Part shown: positions 6,365 to 13,719 of the stretch, piece by piece | Numbering within the stretch: position 1 is the first letter of the stretch | How the letters are laid out: every line of letters starts with the position of its first letter | Assembly: GCA_016297555.1 (NCBI GenBank) | Contig: JAEDGK010000007.1 | Coordinates: forward strand, 1 to 32,669 | Reading direction: 5' to 3' | Source of the DNA: Clostridiaceae bacterium | GTDB lineage: Bacteria > Bacillota > Clostridia > Oscillospirales > Acutalibacteraceae | Length of the DNA: 32,669 nucleotides | The notes under the pieces: generated by a model | What the model was told of the DNA's origin: nothing | Database searches by the model: none | Seen by the model: the letters and a program-made list of their open reading frames with translations, nothing else | Made by a program: the position numbers and the translations under genes

Positions 6365-7951
6365 ATGAAAAAAGCATCATTCAAATTTAAAACAACGGTT
6401 TGGATAACTCTGCTCGTTACGCTTATTTGTGCCGTCACAATCGGAGGAATTCTGGTAATGAGCCGCCGTGTTGCCGGCTCTGAAATCCGGCAGTCACTCA
6501 TACGCACCGTTGAAAGGAACGCCGATGAAATAGAATACAAAAACGGAATACTCGAAATTGAAAAGGATTTTGTTTTTTATTCAGACGGCGTTTATTGCGA
6601 TGTTTACGGCGAAAATTCCGAACTGATAAGCGGAAATTCGCCTGCAATCGGAGCGGAAAAACCGTTTGCAAACGGAGAAACAAGCCGTTTATCGGGCGAA
6701 AACGGCGAGTATTATGTATATGACACCTTTCTTTCATTTAATAAATATGAATATGAGATAGATGTTTTTACGGGTCAGATAATAAAATACGAGGCAGATG
6801 TATGCGCCTCGGAGGACATAAGCGAGAGCGGCTATACCGTAACCTCGTTCTACGGCGGTATTGACACCGAAGAAGCAATCGCCATTGCTTTAAACCACGC
6901 GGGAACAGACCGAGAAAACGCAAAAATAGTATCCGCAGAAATTCCGGGATATGAAAACCGACAGGTTTTTAAAATAGAATTTGTCTGCACAAACCCGCTT
7001 TACAGCGGAATCTGGATAAGAGGAAGCGTTGCGGCGTCGGCAGCCGAAAGCACCTTCGGCGCAATAAACAAAGCAATCATTTATATCATTCCCCTGTTTA
7101 TCGCGTTCGCCGCTCTCGGGGCTTATTTAATTTCAAAAAGGACAATCAGCCCCGTTGAAAAGATAACGGCATCTGCAAAGGAAATAAATTCGGGCAGCGA
7201 CTTGACAAAAAGAATAGAAACCGACGGCGGCTCCGATGAAATAGCAACTCTCGCCGAAACCTTTAACGAAATGCTCGAGCGGCTTCAAATTTCTTTTGAA
7301 AACGAGAAACAGTTCACTTCCGACGCATCTCACGAGCTGCGTACTCCCCTTGCCGTCATAAAAGCCGAGTGCGAATTTGCTCTGTCTGACAAAGCGGACG
7401 AAAAAGACAAACAGGAGGCTCTTGTTTCCGTCAGCGAGCAAGCCGACAAAATGACCGCTCTCGTTTCGGCTCTGCTGACCTTAACGCGAACCGAAAAGGG
7501 CATGGAACGCTTTAATTTTGAGGAGGCTGACCTGAGTCTGCTCACCGATGAAGTATGCCGCTCTTTCAAAACCCAAAAAGGAATAACTCTTGAAAGCGAT
7601 ATTGAAGAAAACATATTATTAAATATGGATGTTTCGCTAATAACCCGTCTGCTGGAAAACCTGCTTTCAAACGCCGTACGCTACGGAAAAGAAAACGGCA
7701 AAATCAGGGTCGCTTTGAAAAAGTGCGGTTCGGAAACCGTTCTTTCCGTAGAAGATGACGGAATCGGCATAAAAGAAGATGTTCTTCCTAAAATATGGGG
7801 CAGGTTTTACCGAGCCGACCCGTCCAGAAGCGGCGGAGAAGGATTTGGCATCGGGCTTGCCCTGGTTAAAAAAATTGCCGAGCTCCACGGCGGTACTGTT
7901 CGTGCCGAATCGGAATACGGGAAGGGTTCAAAATTTATCATAACTTTTTAA
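6365..7951 (+). CDS. Sensor histidine kinase with PepSY-like ectodomain
   Basis: A 528-aa membrane kinase. Predicted layout: TM1 about 11-31, ectodomain 32-235, TM2 about 236-256, HAMP 257-309, HisKA with QFTSDASHELRTPLA (phospho-acceptor His323), and HATPase_c with NLLSNAVRYG (N box), DDGIGI (G1) and GEGFGIGLALVKK (G2). The ectodomain contains KYEYEIDVFTGQIIKYEAD (127-145) and DTEEAIAIALNHAGTDRENA (167-186). These are the two halves of the PepSY-like module repeated in the two proteins encoded downstream, but here the beta-hairpin half comes before the helical half. It is cotranscribed with the regulator (19-base gap, GAAAGGTGA RBS). The signal is unknown; shared modules suggest sensing something related to the exported PepSY proteins. 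Confidence 0.94.
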   Translation: MKKASFKFKTTVWITLLVTLICAVTIGGILVMSRRVAGSEIRQSLIRTVERNADEIEYKNGILEIEKDFVFYSDGVYCDVYGENSELISGNSPAIGAEKPFANGETSRLSGENGEYYVYDTFLSFNKYEYEIDVFTGQIIKYEADVCASEDISESGYTVTSFYGGIDTEEAIAIALNHAGTDRENAKIVSAEIPGYENRQVFKIEFVCTNPLYSGIWIRGSVAASAAESTFGAINKAIIYIIPLFIAFAALGAYLISKRTISPVEKITASAKEINSGSDLTKRIETDGGSDEIATLAETFNEMLERLQISFENEKQFTSDASHELRTPLAVIKAECEFALSDKADEKDKQEALVSVSEQADKMTALVSALLTLTRTEKGMERFNFEEADLSLLTDEVCRSFKTQKGITLESDIEENILLNMDVSLITRLLENLLSNAVRYGKENGKIRVALKKCGSETVLSVEDDGIGIKEDVLPKIWGRFYRADPSRSGGEGFGIGLALVKKIAELHGGTVRAESEYGKGSKFIITF

Positions 7952-7962
7952 AAAAACTTTGA

Positions 7963-7998
7963 TTTTCTAATGTTTCTTTAATCTTTGCGGGTTATTAT
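7963..7998 (+). promoter_or_regulatory. Candidate regulated promoter upstream of the first PepSY gene
   Basis: TATTAT (7993-7998) could be a -10. In place of a -35 there are spaced repeats: TTTCT at 7964 and 7973, and CTAAT/TTAAT at 7967 and 7978, 11 bases apart. Tandem 10-11 base half-sites are typical of OmpR-family regulators, so this may be the target of the adjacent response regulator. Weak matches; inference only. Confidence 0.3.
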
Positions 7999-8050
7999 AA
8001 GGGTGCATTAAGGGAAAGCAATTCCCGAAACAAGAAAGGAAGAAAACAAA

Positions 8051-8419
8051 ATGAAAAAAATCATCTCCCTAATCCTCGCAGCCGCAGCTATTCTTACAAT
8101 GGCGGTATTTGCCAATGCAGCCTCTGCAAATCAAATAACGGTTGAGCAGGCAAAAGCAATAGCTCTTGAACACGCAAACCTGAAAGAAGAAGATGTTAAA
8201 TTCACAAAATCGGAGCTTGACTTTGACAACGGCAGATATGAATACGATATCGAGTTCCGAACCGACCGTTTCAATGAGTATGATTACACAATCGACGCAG
8301 AAAACGGAAACATTCTTAAATTTGAGCACGACATTGAAAAAAGCTATGATTTTGACTTCGACTATATTCTCAGCCTGATTATCAGATTTTTTGAAAACCT
8401 TTTCCGTCAGGCAGTCTGA
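8051..8419 (+). CDS. Secreted single-PepSY-domain protein
   Basis: A 122-aa exported protein. Residues 1-25 or so form a signal peptide (KKIISLILAAAAILTMAVFA) with Ala-x-Ala sites near residues 22-26. One PepSY-like module follows: the helical half ITVEQAKAIALEHANLKEED and the hairpin half YDYTIDAENGNILKFEHD. After it comes an acidic-aromatic stretch and a hydrophobic, slightly basic tail (ILSLIIRFFENLFRQAV) that could associate with the membrane. PepSY domains are usually linked to inhibition or control of peptidases or to envelope functions. The RBS is AAGAAAGGAAG. It follows the kinase by 99 bases and precedes the triple-PepSY lipoprotein by 40. Confidence 0.88.
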   Translation: MKKIISLILAAAAILTMAVFANAASANQITVEQAKAIALEHANLKEEDVKFTKSELDFDNGRYEYDIEFRTDRFNEYDYTIDAENGNILKFEHDIEKSYDFDFDYILSLIIRFFENLFRQAV

Positions 8420-8437
8420 TTAACATTGATTAACATT
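8418..8437 (+). repeat. Perfect tandem 10-mer GATTAACATT x2
   Basis: Two exact copies of GATTAACATT lie head to tail across the stop codon of the single-PepSY gene and the 40-base gap before the lipoprotein gene. The 10-base period resembles an OmpR-type operator but the site is only 22 bases from the next start codon. Confidence 0.6.
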
Positions 8438-8459
8438 TAATTTTGAAAGGAAGAAAAAA

Positions 8460-9338
8460 ATGAAAAAGAAGCTGTTTGTTTTTACAGGAATTTTCGCTCT
8501 GGTTTGCTCGGTTGTGCTCTTTGCCGCCTGCTCTGACGGCAAAACGAGCCAAACCGCCCTCAACAATGCCGCCGCCTCAAAATCAGAGGCGCAGGCGGTA
8601 ACACTAAAGTCCATTTCATCGGAAGACGCTGTGGAAGCGGCTCTGAATCATGCCGCCGTTAAGCGTGAAAACGCAAATTTCACAAAAATAAAGCTTGATC
8701 CCGATGCTCAGACTCCCGAATATGAAATTGAATTTATCGCAGACGGCAAAAAGTATGAATATGAAATCTCGGCAGACAGCGGAAAGATACTCAAAAGCGA
8801 ATCCGAAGCCATTGTTGATAATTCAGTAACAGAACCGTCTTCGGCTGTCGATACCGTTCCCTCCAAAAATCCCGAAAAATCCGGATATATCGGAGTTGAC
8901 GCGGCAATGCAGAAGGCGATGGACGCGGCTTTCAAGCACGCAGGAATAAAAGCCGAGGACGCTGTGGTCAACAAGGCGGATTTTGACGGCGACGACATTA
9001 TACCCCACTACGATATTGAGCTTATAAGCGGCGATTACGAATATGATTATGAAATCGACGCAAAGACCGGCGCAGTTATTGATTTTGAGAAAGAGAAAAT
9101 TAAAAAATCCGCTGTCCCGGCTTCCGAGGAATACATCTCGTCTCAGGCGGCAATAGAAGCGGCTCTCAAACACGCAGGAATAAAAGCCGAGGATGCAAAG
9201 GCTGTTAAGGCTGAGCTTGAAAAAGACGATATAATTTCGCACTACGATGTTGAATTCAAGGTCGGATTATATGAATACAGCTACGAAATCAACGCCAAAA
9301 CCGGTGCGGTGATTGCAAGCGAAAAAGAGCTCGACTGA
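8460..9338 (+). CDS. Lipoprotein with three PepSY-like modules
   Basis: A 292-aa exported protein. Residues 1-23 are a signal sequence ending FAAC, so Cys24 is the likely lipidated residue (the lipobox is imperfect at -3). A low-complexity Ser/Ala linker leads to three modules, about 51-113, 144-210 and 225-288. Each has a helical half (for example AAIEAALKHAGIKAEDA) and a hairpin half (YEYDYEIDAKTGAVI). The second and third modules are also close at DNA level, with a 23-base identity, so they arose by recent duplication; module 1 is more diverged. It should sit on the outer face of the membrane near the PepSY-bearing kinase. The RBS is GAAAGGAAG, and a terminator follows directly. Confidence 0.92.
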   Translation: MKKKLFVFTGIFALVCSVVLFAACSDGKTSQTALNNAAASKSEAQAVTLKSISSEDAVEAALNHAAVKRENANFTKIKLDPDAQTPEYEIEFIADGKKYEYEISADSGKILKSESEAIVDNSVTEPSSAVDTVPSKNPEKSGYIGVDAAMQKAMDAAFKHAGIKAEDAVVNKADFDGDDIIPHYDIELISGDYEYDYEIDAKTGAVIDFEKEKIKKSAVPASEEYISSQAAIEAALKHAGIKAEDAKAVKAELEKDDIISHYDVEFKVGLYEYSYEINAKTGAVIASEKELD

Positions 9339-9359
9339 ATGTTATAAGCAAAAATCAAC

Positions 9360-9397
9360 AACCCTATGCCCCGACAAGGAGCATAGGGTTAAATTTT
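9360..9397. terminator. Terminator between PepSY operon and trxB
   Basis: A perfect 10-bp stem, AACCCTATGC (9360-9369) with GCATAGGGTT (9381-9390) and an 11-base loop, is followed by AAATTTTT on plus and by GTTGATTTTTG on minus. Confidence 0.8.
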
Positions 9398-10305
9398 TAC
9401 ATAGAGTCGATATATCTGCACGCTGCAAGCGCTGCAACGGAGCCGTCGGCAGCGGCAGTTGTTATCTGCCTAATCTGCTTTTTGCGGCAGTCCCCCGCCG
9501 TGAAAACTCCGGGAGTTTTGGTCAAGCAGTTTTCGTCGGAATCGATATATCCCCATTCGTCAAGACCTGCTATATCCGCAAACGCGGCGTTACCGGGAAT
9601 TAATCCTATCGCAACAAAAAGTCCGCTGACTTCAAGCTTGCTTTCTGCACCGTCCGCTTCTCTGCGAAGAGTCAGGCTTTCAAGAGCTTTCTCGCCGTTG
9701 AGAGCCGAAATGACGGTTCCCATAATGAACTCAACATTATCCCGCGCTTTCAGCTTTTCGGCAAGCTTTGCTTCGCCCGTCAAATAATCGAGGTTTTGAA
9801 TAACATAAACCTTTTTGCAGGTTTCGGAAAGAAGAGCAGCCTCCTGAAGCGCGGAGTTTCCGCCGCCGAGAACGGCAACGGTCTGACCTCTGAAAAACGC
9901 TCCGTCACAAACGGCGCAATAGGAAACGCCTTCGCCGACGAGCTCGTTTTCATTCGGCAGACCTATCTGCCTGTGCTTAACTCCGGTTGCGATTATAACC
10001 GCCTTTGCTTCGTGCTCGCCCTCCTCGGTAACAACGGTTTTGCTGCTGCCGTTATCGCGGATTTCCGTTACGGTTTCCATCTCAATATCCGCGCCCTGTG
10101 AAAGCGCCTGGTCGATGAGCTTTTCCGCAAACTCATTGCCGCTCATTGCGGCAAAGCCCGGATAGTTTTCGATAAGCGGAGAATATGTTACCTGCCCGCC
10201 GAAAACGCCCTTTTCGAGAACAAGCACGGATTTTTCGGCTCTGCGGGCATAGACCGCCGCCGTTAAGCCGGCGGGGCCTGCGCCGATTATGATAATGTCA
10301 TACAT
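9397..10305 (-). CDS. trxB: Thioredoxin reductase (NADPH, FAD flavoprotein)
   Basis: A 302-aa low-molecular-weight thioredoxin reductase. FAD-binding GAGPAGLTAAVYARR is at the N-terminus, the redox-active CAVCDG motif gives Cys130 and Cys133, the second nucleotide fold has LGGGNSALQEAALL, and FTAGDCR near the C-terminus is the FAD pyrophosphate motif. It transfers electrons from NADPH to a thioredoxin-fold partner. Its start lies 11 bases after the nrdD stop, and its AAGGA ribosome-binding site overlaps that stop. This argues that its partner is the redoxin domain fused to NrdD. The ATG at 10305 is preferred over an adjacent upstream TTG. Confidence 0.94.
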   Translation of the reverse strand: MYDIIIIGAGPAGLTAAVYARRAEKSVLVLEKGVFGGQVTYSPLIENYPGFAAMSGNEFAEKLIDQALSQGADIEMETVTEIRDNGSSKTVVTEEGEHEAKAVIIATGVKHRQIGLPNENELVGEGVSYCAVCDGAFFRGQTVAVLGGGNSALQEAALLSETCKKVYVIQNLDYLTGEAKLAEKLKARDNVEFIMGTVISALNGEKALESLTLRREADGAESKLEVSGLFVAIGLIPGNAAFADIAGLDEWGYIDSDENCLTKTPGVFTAGDCRKKQIRQITTAAADGSVAALAACRYIDSM

Positions 10306-10316
10306 CAAATCATTCC

Positions 10317-12710
10317 TTAAACAGCCGCGCCCTTTGCAGCCTCAATGAATTTCTTGATTTCCGCAACGCCTGCGTATTTTACTATCTGACCTGCCGAAAC
10401 GGCAACAAGCGTGGGAGCCTGCCTTACGCCGAGCTCTATTGCAAGGTCTTCGTTTTCGTAGGCAAGAATTTCATTAACCGCAATTCCCGCTTTGTCAAGA
10501 AGCGAAAGAGCTATCTTGCAGTTGGGGCAGGTTGTGGTTTTGAAAAGATAAAGTCCGTCGGCAAGCACGCAGACATCCTGTGTGGGCTCTGCGCCGCAGC
10601 AGCATCCGCCGCCGTGAGCGTGAGCGGCATGCTTGGAGATATCGGAATTGGCGATATCGTAAACCTTGCGCTCCTTATATTCCTGAGCCTTGCCGTCGTT
10701 CCAGTTCTGAACGGGTCTGTAATAGCCGGTAATTCTGCTGTAAACCTCGGTATCCGAGCCGCAGTCGGGGCAGGTAAATCTTTCGCCCGAAATATAGCCG
10801 TGGTTGCGGCAGACCGAATATGTGGGAGAAAGGGTGTAATAAGGCAGCTTGTAATTCTCTGCAATCTTTCTGACAAGGTTTGCCGCCGCTTTCCAATCAG
10901 GCAGCTTTTCGCCGAGGAATGCATGGAATACCGTGCCCGAGGTATAAAGGGTCTGAAGCTCATCCTGAATATCAAGAGCCTCAAAAACATCCTCTGTGTA
11001 ACCAACGGGAAGATGTGAGCTGTTGGTATAATAAGGAGTTTCCTTGGACGCTGTGATAATGCCGGGATAACGCTTTACATCGTGCTTCGCAAGGCGGTAT
11101 GAGGTTGACTCTGCGGGAGTTGCTTCAAGGTTATAAAGATCGCCGTATTCCTCCTGATAATCGGAAAGGCGCTCTCTCATATGGTTAAGAACATCCTTTG
11201 CGAACTCCTGAGTTTTGGGGCTTGTCATATCGGCTCTGAGCCAATTTGCGTTAAGACCTACTTCGTTCATACCGACAAGACCGATGGTGGAGAAGTGATT
11301 GTCAAATGTGCCGAGATAACGCTTTGTGTAAGGATAAAGACCCTCGTTGAGAAGCTTTGTGATAATCGTTCTCTTAACTTTAAGTGAACGGGCGGCAATA
11401 TCCATCATTTTATTAAGGCGTCTGTAGAAATCCTTTTCATCCTCAGCAAGATAAGCAATTCTGGGAAGATTGATTGTTACAACGCCGATTGAGCCTGTGC
11501 TCTCGCCGCTGCCGAAGAAGCCGCCCGACTTTTTGCGAAGCTCGCGAAGGTCAAGGCGCAGACGGCAGCACATTGAGCGGACATCGCTCGGCTCCATATC
11601 GCTGTTAACATAGTTTGAGAAATAGGGAGTGCCGTATTTTGAGGTCATCTCAAAGAGAAGCTTATTATTCTCTGTTTCAGACCAATCGAAATCACTTGTT
11701 ATTGAGTAAGTGGGAATGGGATACTGGAAGCCTCTGCCGTTGGCGTCGCCCTCAATCATAATTTCGATGAACGCCTTGTTAACCATATCCATTTCCGCTT
11801 TGCAGTCTTTATATTTGAAATCCATTTCTTTGCCGCCGACAATAGCGTTCTGCTCTGCAAGGTCGGCAGGAACCGTCCAGTCAAGAGTAATGTTTGAGAA
11901 CGGAGCCTGAGTACCCCAGCGGCTGGGAGTGTTTACGCCGAATACAAAGGATTCGATGCACTTTTTAACCTGCTCATAGCTGAGATTATCAACCTTAACG
12001 AAGGGTGCAAGATAGGTATCAAACGATGAAAATGCCTGAGCGCCTGCCCACTCGTTCTGCATAATGCCGAGGAAGTTTACCATCTGATTGCAAAGGGTTG
12101 CAAGATGGCTCGCGGGAGCGGAGGTTATTTTGCCGGGAACGCCGCCGAGACCTTCCTGAATAAGCTGCCTGAGCGACCAGCCCGCGCAATAGCCGGTAAG
12201 CATTGAAAGATCGTGAAGATGAATATCTGCATTTCTGTGTGCGTTTGCAATTTCATCATCATATATTTCGGAAAGCCAATAGTTTGCGGTAATTGCACCG
12301 GAGTTGCTGAGAATAAGACCGCCGACGGAATATGTGACGGTTGAGTTCTCCTTAACGCGCCAGTCGGTAACATTAACATAGCTGTTAACAAGCTCTTTAT
12401 AGTCAAGAATGGTTGATTTGAGATTGCGGAGCTTCTCGCGCTGTCTGCGGTAAAGAATGTATGCCTTCGCAACATCGGCATAGCCCGCCTGAATGAGAAC
12501 CTGCTCAACGCTGTCCTGAATATCCTCAACAGCTATAAGGGAATCCTTGATTTTAGGCTCAAAATCTGCCGTAACCTTGAGCGCAAGGAAATCGATGGTC
12601 GAGGGATGATACTGCTTCTCCTGCGACTCAAACGCTTTCTTTATCGCCTCCGAGATTTTGAGAACATCAAACTCGGCGGTTTTTCCGTCTCTTTTTACTA
12701 CCTGATACAT
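10317..12710 (-). CDS. nrdD: Anaerobic (class III) ribonucleoside-triphosphate reductase with fused C-terminal redoxin domain
   Basis: A 797-aa glycyl-radical enzyme that makes dNTPs without oxygen. Order: ATP-cone (about 1-95, VVKRDGKTAEFDVLKISEAI); catalytic barrel with GYCAGWSLRQL, SMCCRLRLDLRELRKKSGG and GESTGSIGVVTINLPRIAYL; zinc-type Cys/His cluster (C634, H637, C647, C650); radical loop RITGYYRPVQNWNDGK with Gly662. It does not end there: a His/Cys-rich linker (HAAHAHGGGCCCG) leads to an approx. 85-residue thioredoxin-fold domain with YLFKTTTCPNCKIAL (Cys728, Cys731) and a QAPTL cis-Pro loop. This suggests built-in dithiol reduction instead of formate. ATG at 12710 follows AAAGGAAAG; a GTG two codons earlier is possible. 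It forms an operon with trxB and is preceded by nrdG. Confidence 0.96.
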   Translation of the reverse strand: MYQVVKRDGKTAEFDVLKISEAIKKAFESQEKQYHPSTIDFLALKVTADFEPKIKDSLIAVEDIQDSVEQVLIQAGYADVAKAYILYRRQREKLRNLKSTILDYKELVNSYVNVTDWRVKENSTVTYSVGGLILSNSGAITANYWLSEIYDDEIANAHRNADIHLHDLSMLTGYCAGWSLRQLIQEGLGGVPGKITSAPASHLATLCNQMVNFLGIMQNEWAGAQAFSSFDTYLAPFVKVDNLSYEQVKKCIESFVFGVNTPSRWGTQAPFSNITLDWTVPADLAEQNAIVGGKEMDFKYKDCKAEMDMVNKAFIEIMIEGDANGRGFQYPIPTYSITSDFDWSETENNKLLFEMTSKYGTPYFSNYVNSDMEPSDVRSMCCRLRLDLRELRKKSGGFFGSGESTGSIGVVTINLPRIAYLAEDEKDFYRRLNKMMDIAARSLKVKRTIITKLLNEGLYPYTKRYLGTFDNHFSTIGLVGMNEVGLNANWLRADMTSPKTQEFAKDVLNHMRERLSDYQEEYGDLYNLEATPAESTSYRLAKHDVKRYPGIITASKETPYYTNSSHLPVGYTEDVFEALDIQDELQTLYTSGTVFHAFLGEKLPDWKAAANLVRKIAENYKLPYYTLSPTYSVCRNHGYISGERFTCPDCGSDTEVYSRITGYYRPVQNWNDGKAQEYKERKVYDIANSDISKHAAHAHGGGCCCGAEPTQDVCVLADGLYLFKTTTCPNCKIALSLLDKAGIAVNEILAYENEDLAIELGVRQAPTLVAVSAGQIVKYAGVAEIKKFIEAAKGAAV

Positions 12711-12774
12711 AACCACACTTTCCTTTCCAAAGTAATTTATAGAAAATTATTAAATCCAACCGTGATACCTTTGC

Positions 12775-12803
12775 ATATTAGCAAATATTGACGCCCGTGT
12801 CAA
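12775..12803 (-). promoter_or_regulatory. Promoter of nrdD-trxB
   Basis: On the minus strand a perfect TTGACA (12798-12803), 17 bases, and TAATAT (12775-12780). An inverted repeat, ATTGAC (12787-12792) with GTCAAT (12799-12804), overlaps the -35 and spacer. Confidence 0.8.
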
Positions 12804-12809
12804 TGGATT

Positions 12810-12866
12810 TATCAATATATTGTGCCTGATTTTTGAAGTTTGTGAAAACTGTACTATATATGCATA
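12810..12866. promoter_or_regulatory. Pair of NrdR-type boxes upstream of nrdD
   Basis: TATCAATATATTGTGC (12810-12825) matches 12 of 16 positions of the NrdR consensus ACACWATATATWGTGT. A weaker copy, GTACTATATATGCATA (12851-12866), matches 9 of 16. They lie 41 bases apart, about four helical turns, and just upstream of the -35. NrdR is the established ATP/dATP-sensing repressor of RNR genes. Confidence 0.6.
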
Positions 12867-12908
12867 TAAATTTGTGCATTTTTTCATCAGCCTACGAGGG
12901 TGATTTTT

Positions 12909-13604
12909 TTAATCAACGCCTCTGAGCTCACAAAAATCAACATATTTCAGCATAACCTTACGCATCTCCTCCATCTCTGCTTTCGGAACGGGTGAAAGGT
13001 CAAAACCGATAAGCTCTCCCGAATCGACAAACGCCTGAAGAAAACAGCGTTTTGCGCCCTTTATCATTTTTCCGATACCGTCAATTTCAAAAACGCTGTG
13101 AAATTCGCGCACAACCGTTGTTCTGAATTCATAGTCAACATTTCCCGTCAAGAGAAAATCTATGCTCTCTTTGATTTTGGAAATGTCGTAGCCGCCGATG
13201 CCGACGGTTTCGGGATATCCTGCGGGGGAATTTTTGACATCCATGGCAACATAATCAACCAGCCCGCGACCGACTATATCCTTGAGCCTATCGGGAAATG
13301 TACCGTTTGTGTCAAGCTTAACGGCGTAGCCGAGCGCTCTGACCTGCTCGATAAAACAATCGATGTCGGGCTGCATCAAAGGCTCGCCGCCCGTTATGGC
13401 AACTCCGTCGAGAACGCCCGTGCGTTTTTTGAGGTATGCCAAAATTTCGTCAACCGTGAACTCGCTCTGCTTTTCGGGATTTATAACAAGGCGGGAATTG
13501 TGGCAGAACGGGCAGCGCAGATTACAGCCAGCCGTAAAGACGGTGCACGCCATTTTCCCGGGAAAATCAAGCAAAGTCAGTTTTTGAAAGCCTTGAATAT
13601 TCAT
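12909..13604 (-). CDS. nrdG: Anaerobic RNR activating protein (radical SAM, NrdG)
   Basis: A 231-aa radical-SAM enzyme that installs the glycyl radical on NrdD. N-terminal NIQGFQKLTLLDFPGKMACT is typical of the NrdG2-type activases, followed by the 4Fe-4S motif CNLRCPFCHN (CxxxCxxC) and the SAM-binding ITGGEPLMQ loop. It lies 198 bases upstream of nrdD on the same strand, but each gene has its own promoter with NrdR-type boxes, so they form a regulon rather than a strict operon. I place the start at 13604 because the family begins with M-x-I-x-G-x-QK; an ATG at 13619 would add five residues and is almost on top of AAGG, and neither start has an ideal RBS. Confidence 0.93.
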   Translation of the reverse strand: MNIQGFQKLTLLDFPGKMACTVFTAGCNLRCPFCHNSRLVINPEKQSEFTVDEILAYLKKRTGVLDGVAITGGEPLMQPDIDCFIEQVRALGYAVKLDTNGTFPDRLKDIVGRGLVDYVAMDVKNSPAGYPETVGIGGYDISKIKESIDFLLTGNVDYEFRTTVVREFHSVFEIDGIGKMIKGAKRCFLQAFVDSGELIGFDLSPVPKAEMEEMRKVMLKYVDFCELRGVD

Positions 13605-13660
13605 AGCAGTTTTACTCATCCTTAAAACAAAATCAGTCCGTTTTTTGCGGGTGTACGCCT

Positions 13661-13689
13661 ATAATAGCACAACATATTGTGTTTTGCAA
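13661..13689 (-). promoter_or_regulatory. Promoter of nrdG with an NrdR box in its spacer
   Basis: On the minus strand TTGCAA (13684-13689), 17 bases and TATTAT (13661-13666). The 16-base box described separately fills the spacer, a classic repressor position. Confidence 0.72.
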
Positions 13690-13714
13690 TAGGTATAACC
13701 ACAATTATTTGAAA
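13667..13714. promoter_or_regulatory. NrdR-type box pair upstream of nrdG
   Basis: GCACAACATATTGTGT (13667-13682) matches 14 of 16 positions of the NrdR consensus. A degenerate second copy, CCACAATTATTTGAAA (13699-13714), matches 9 of 16 and starts exactly 32 bases away, about three helical turns, the spacing established for NrdR box pairs. Confidence 0.75.
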
Positions 13715-13719
13715 TTTTT

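Noticed and set aside
13098..13625. Plus-strand open frame of 175 codons opposite nrdG
   Set aside because: Antisense to the radical-SAM gene and without family similarity or RBS.
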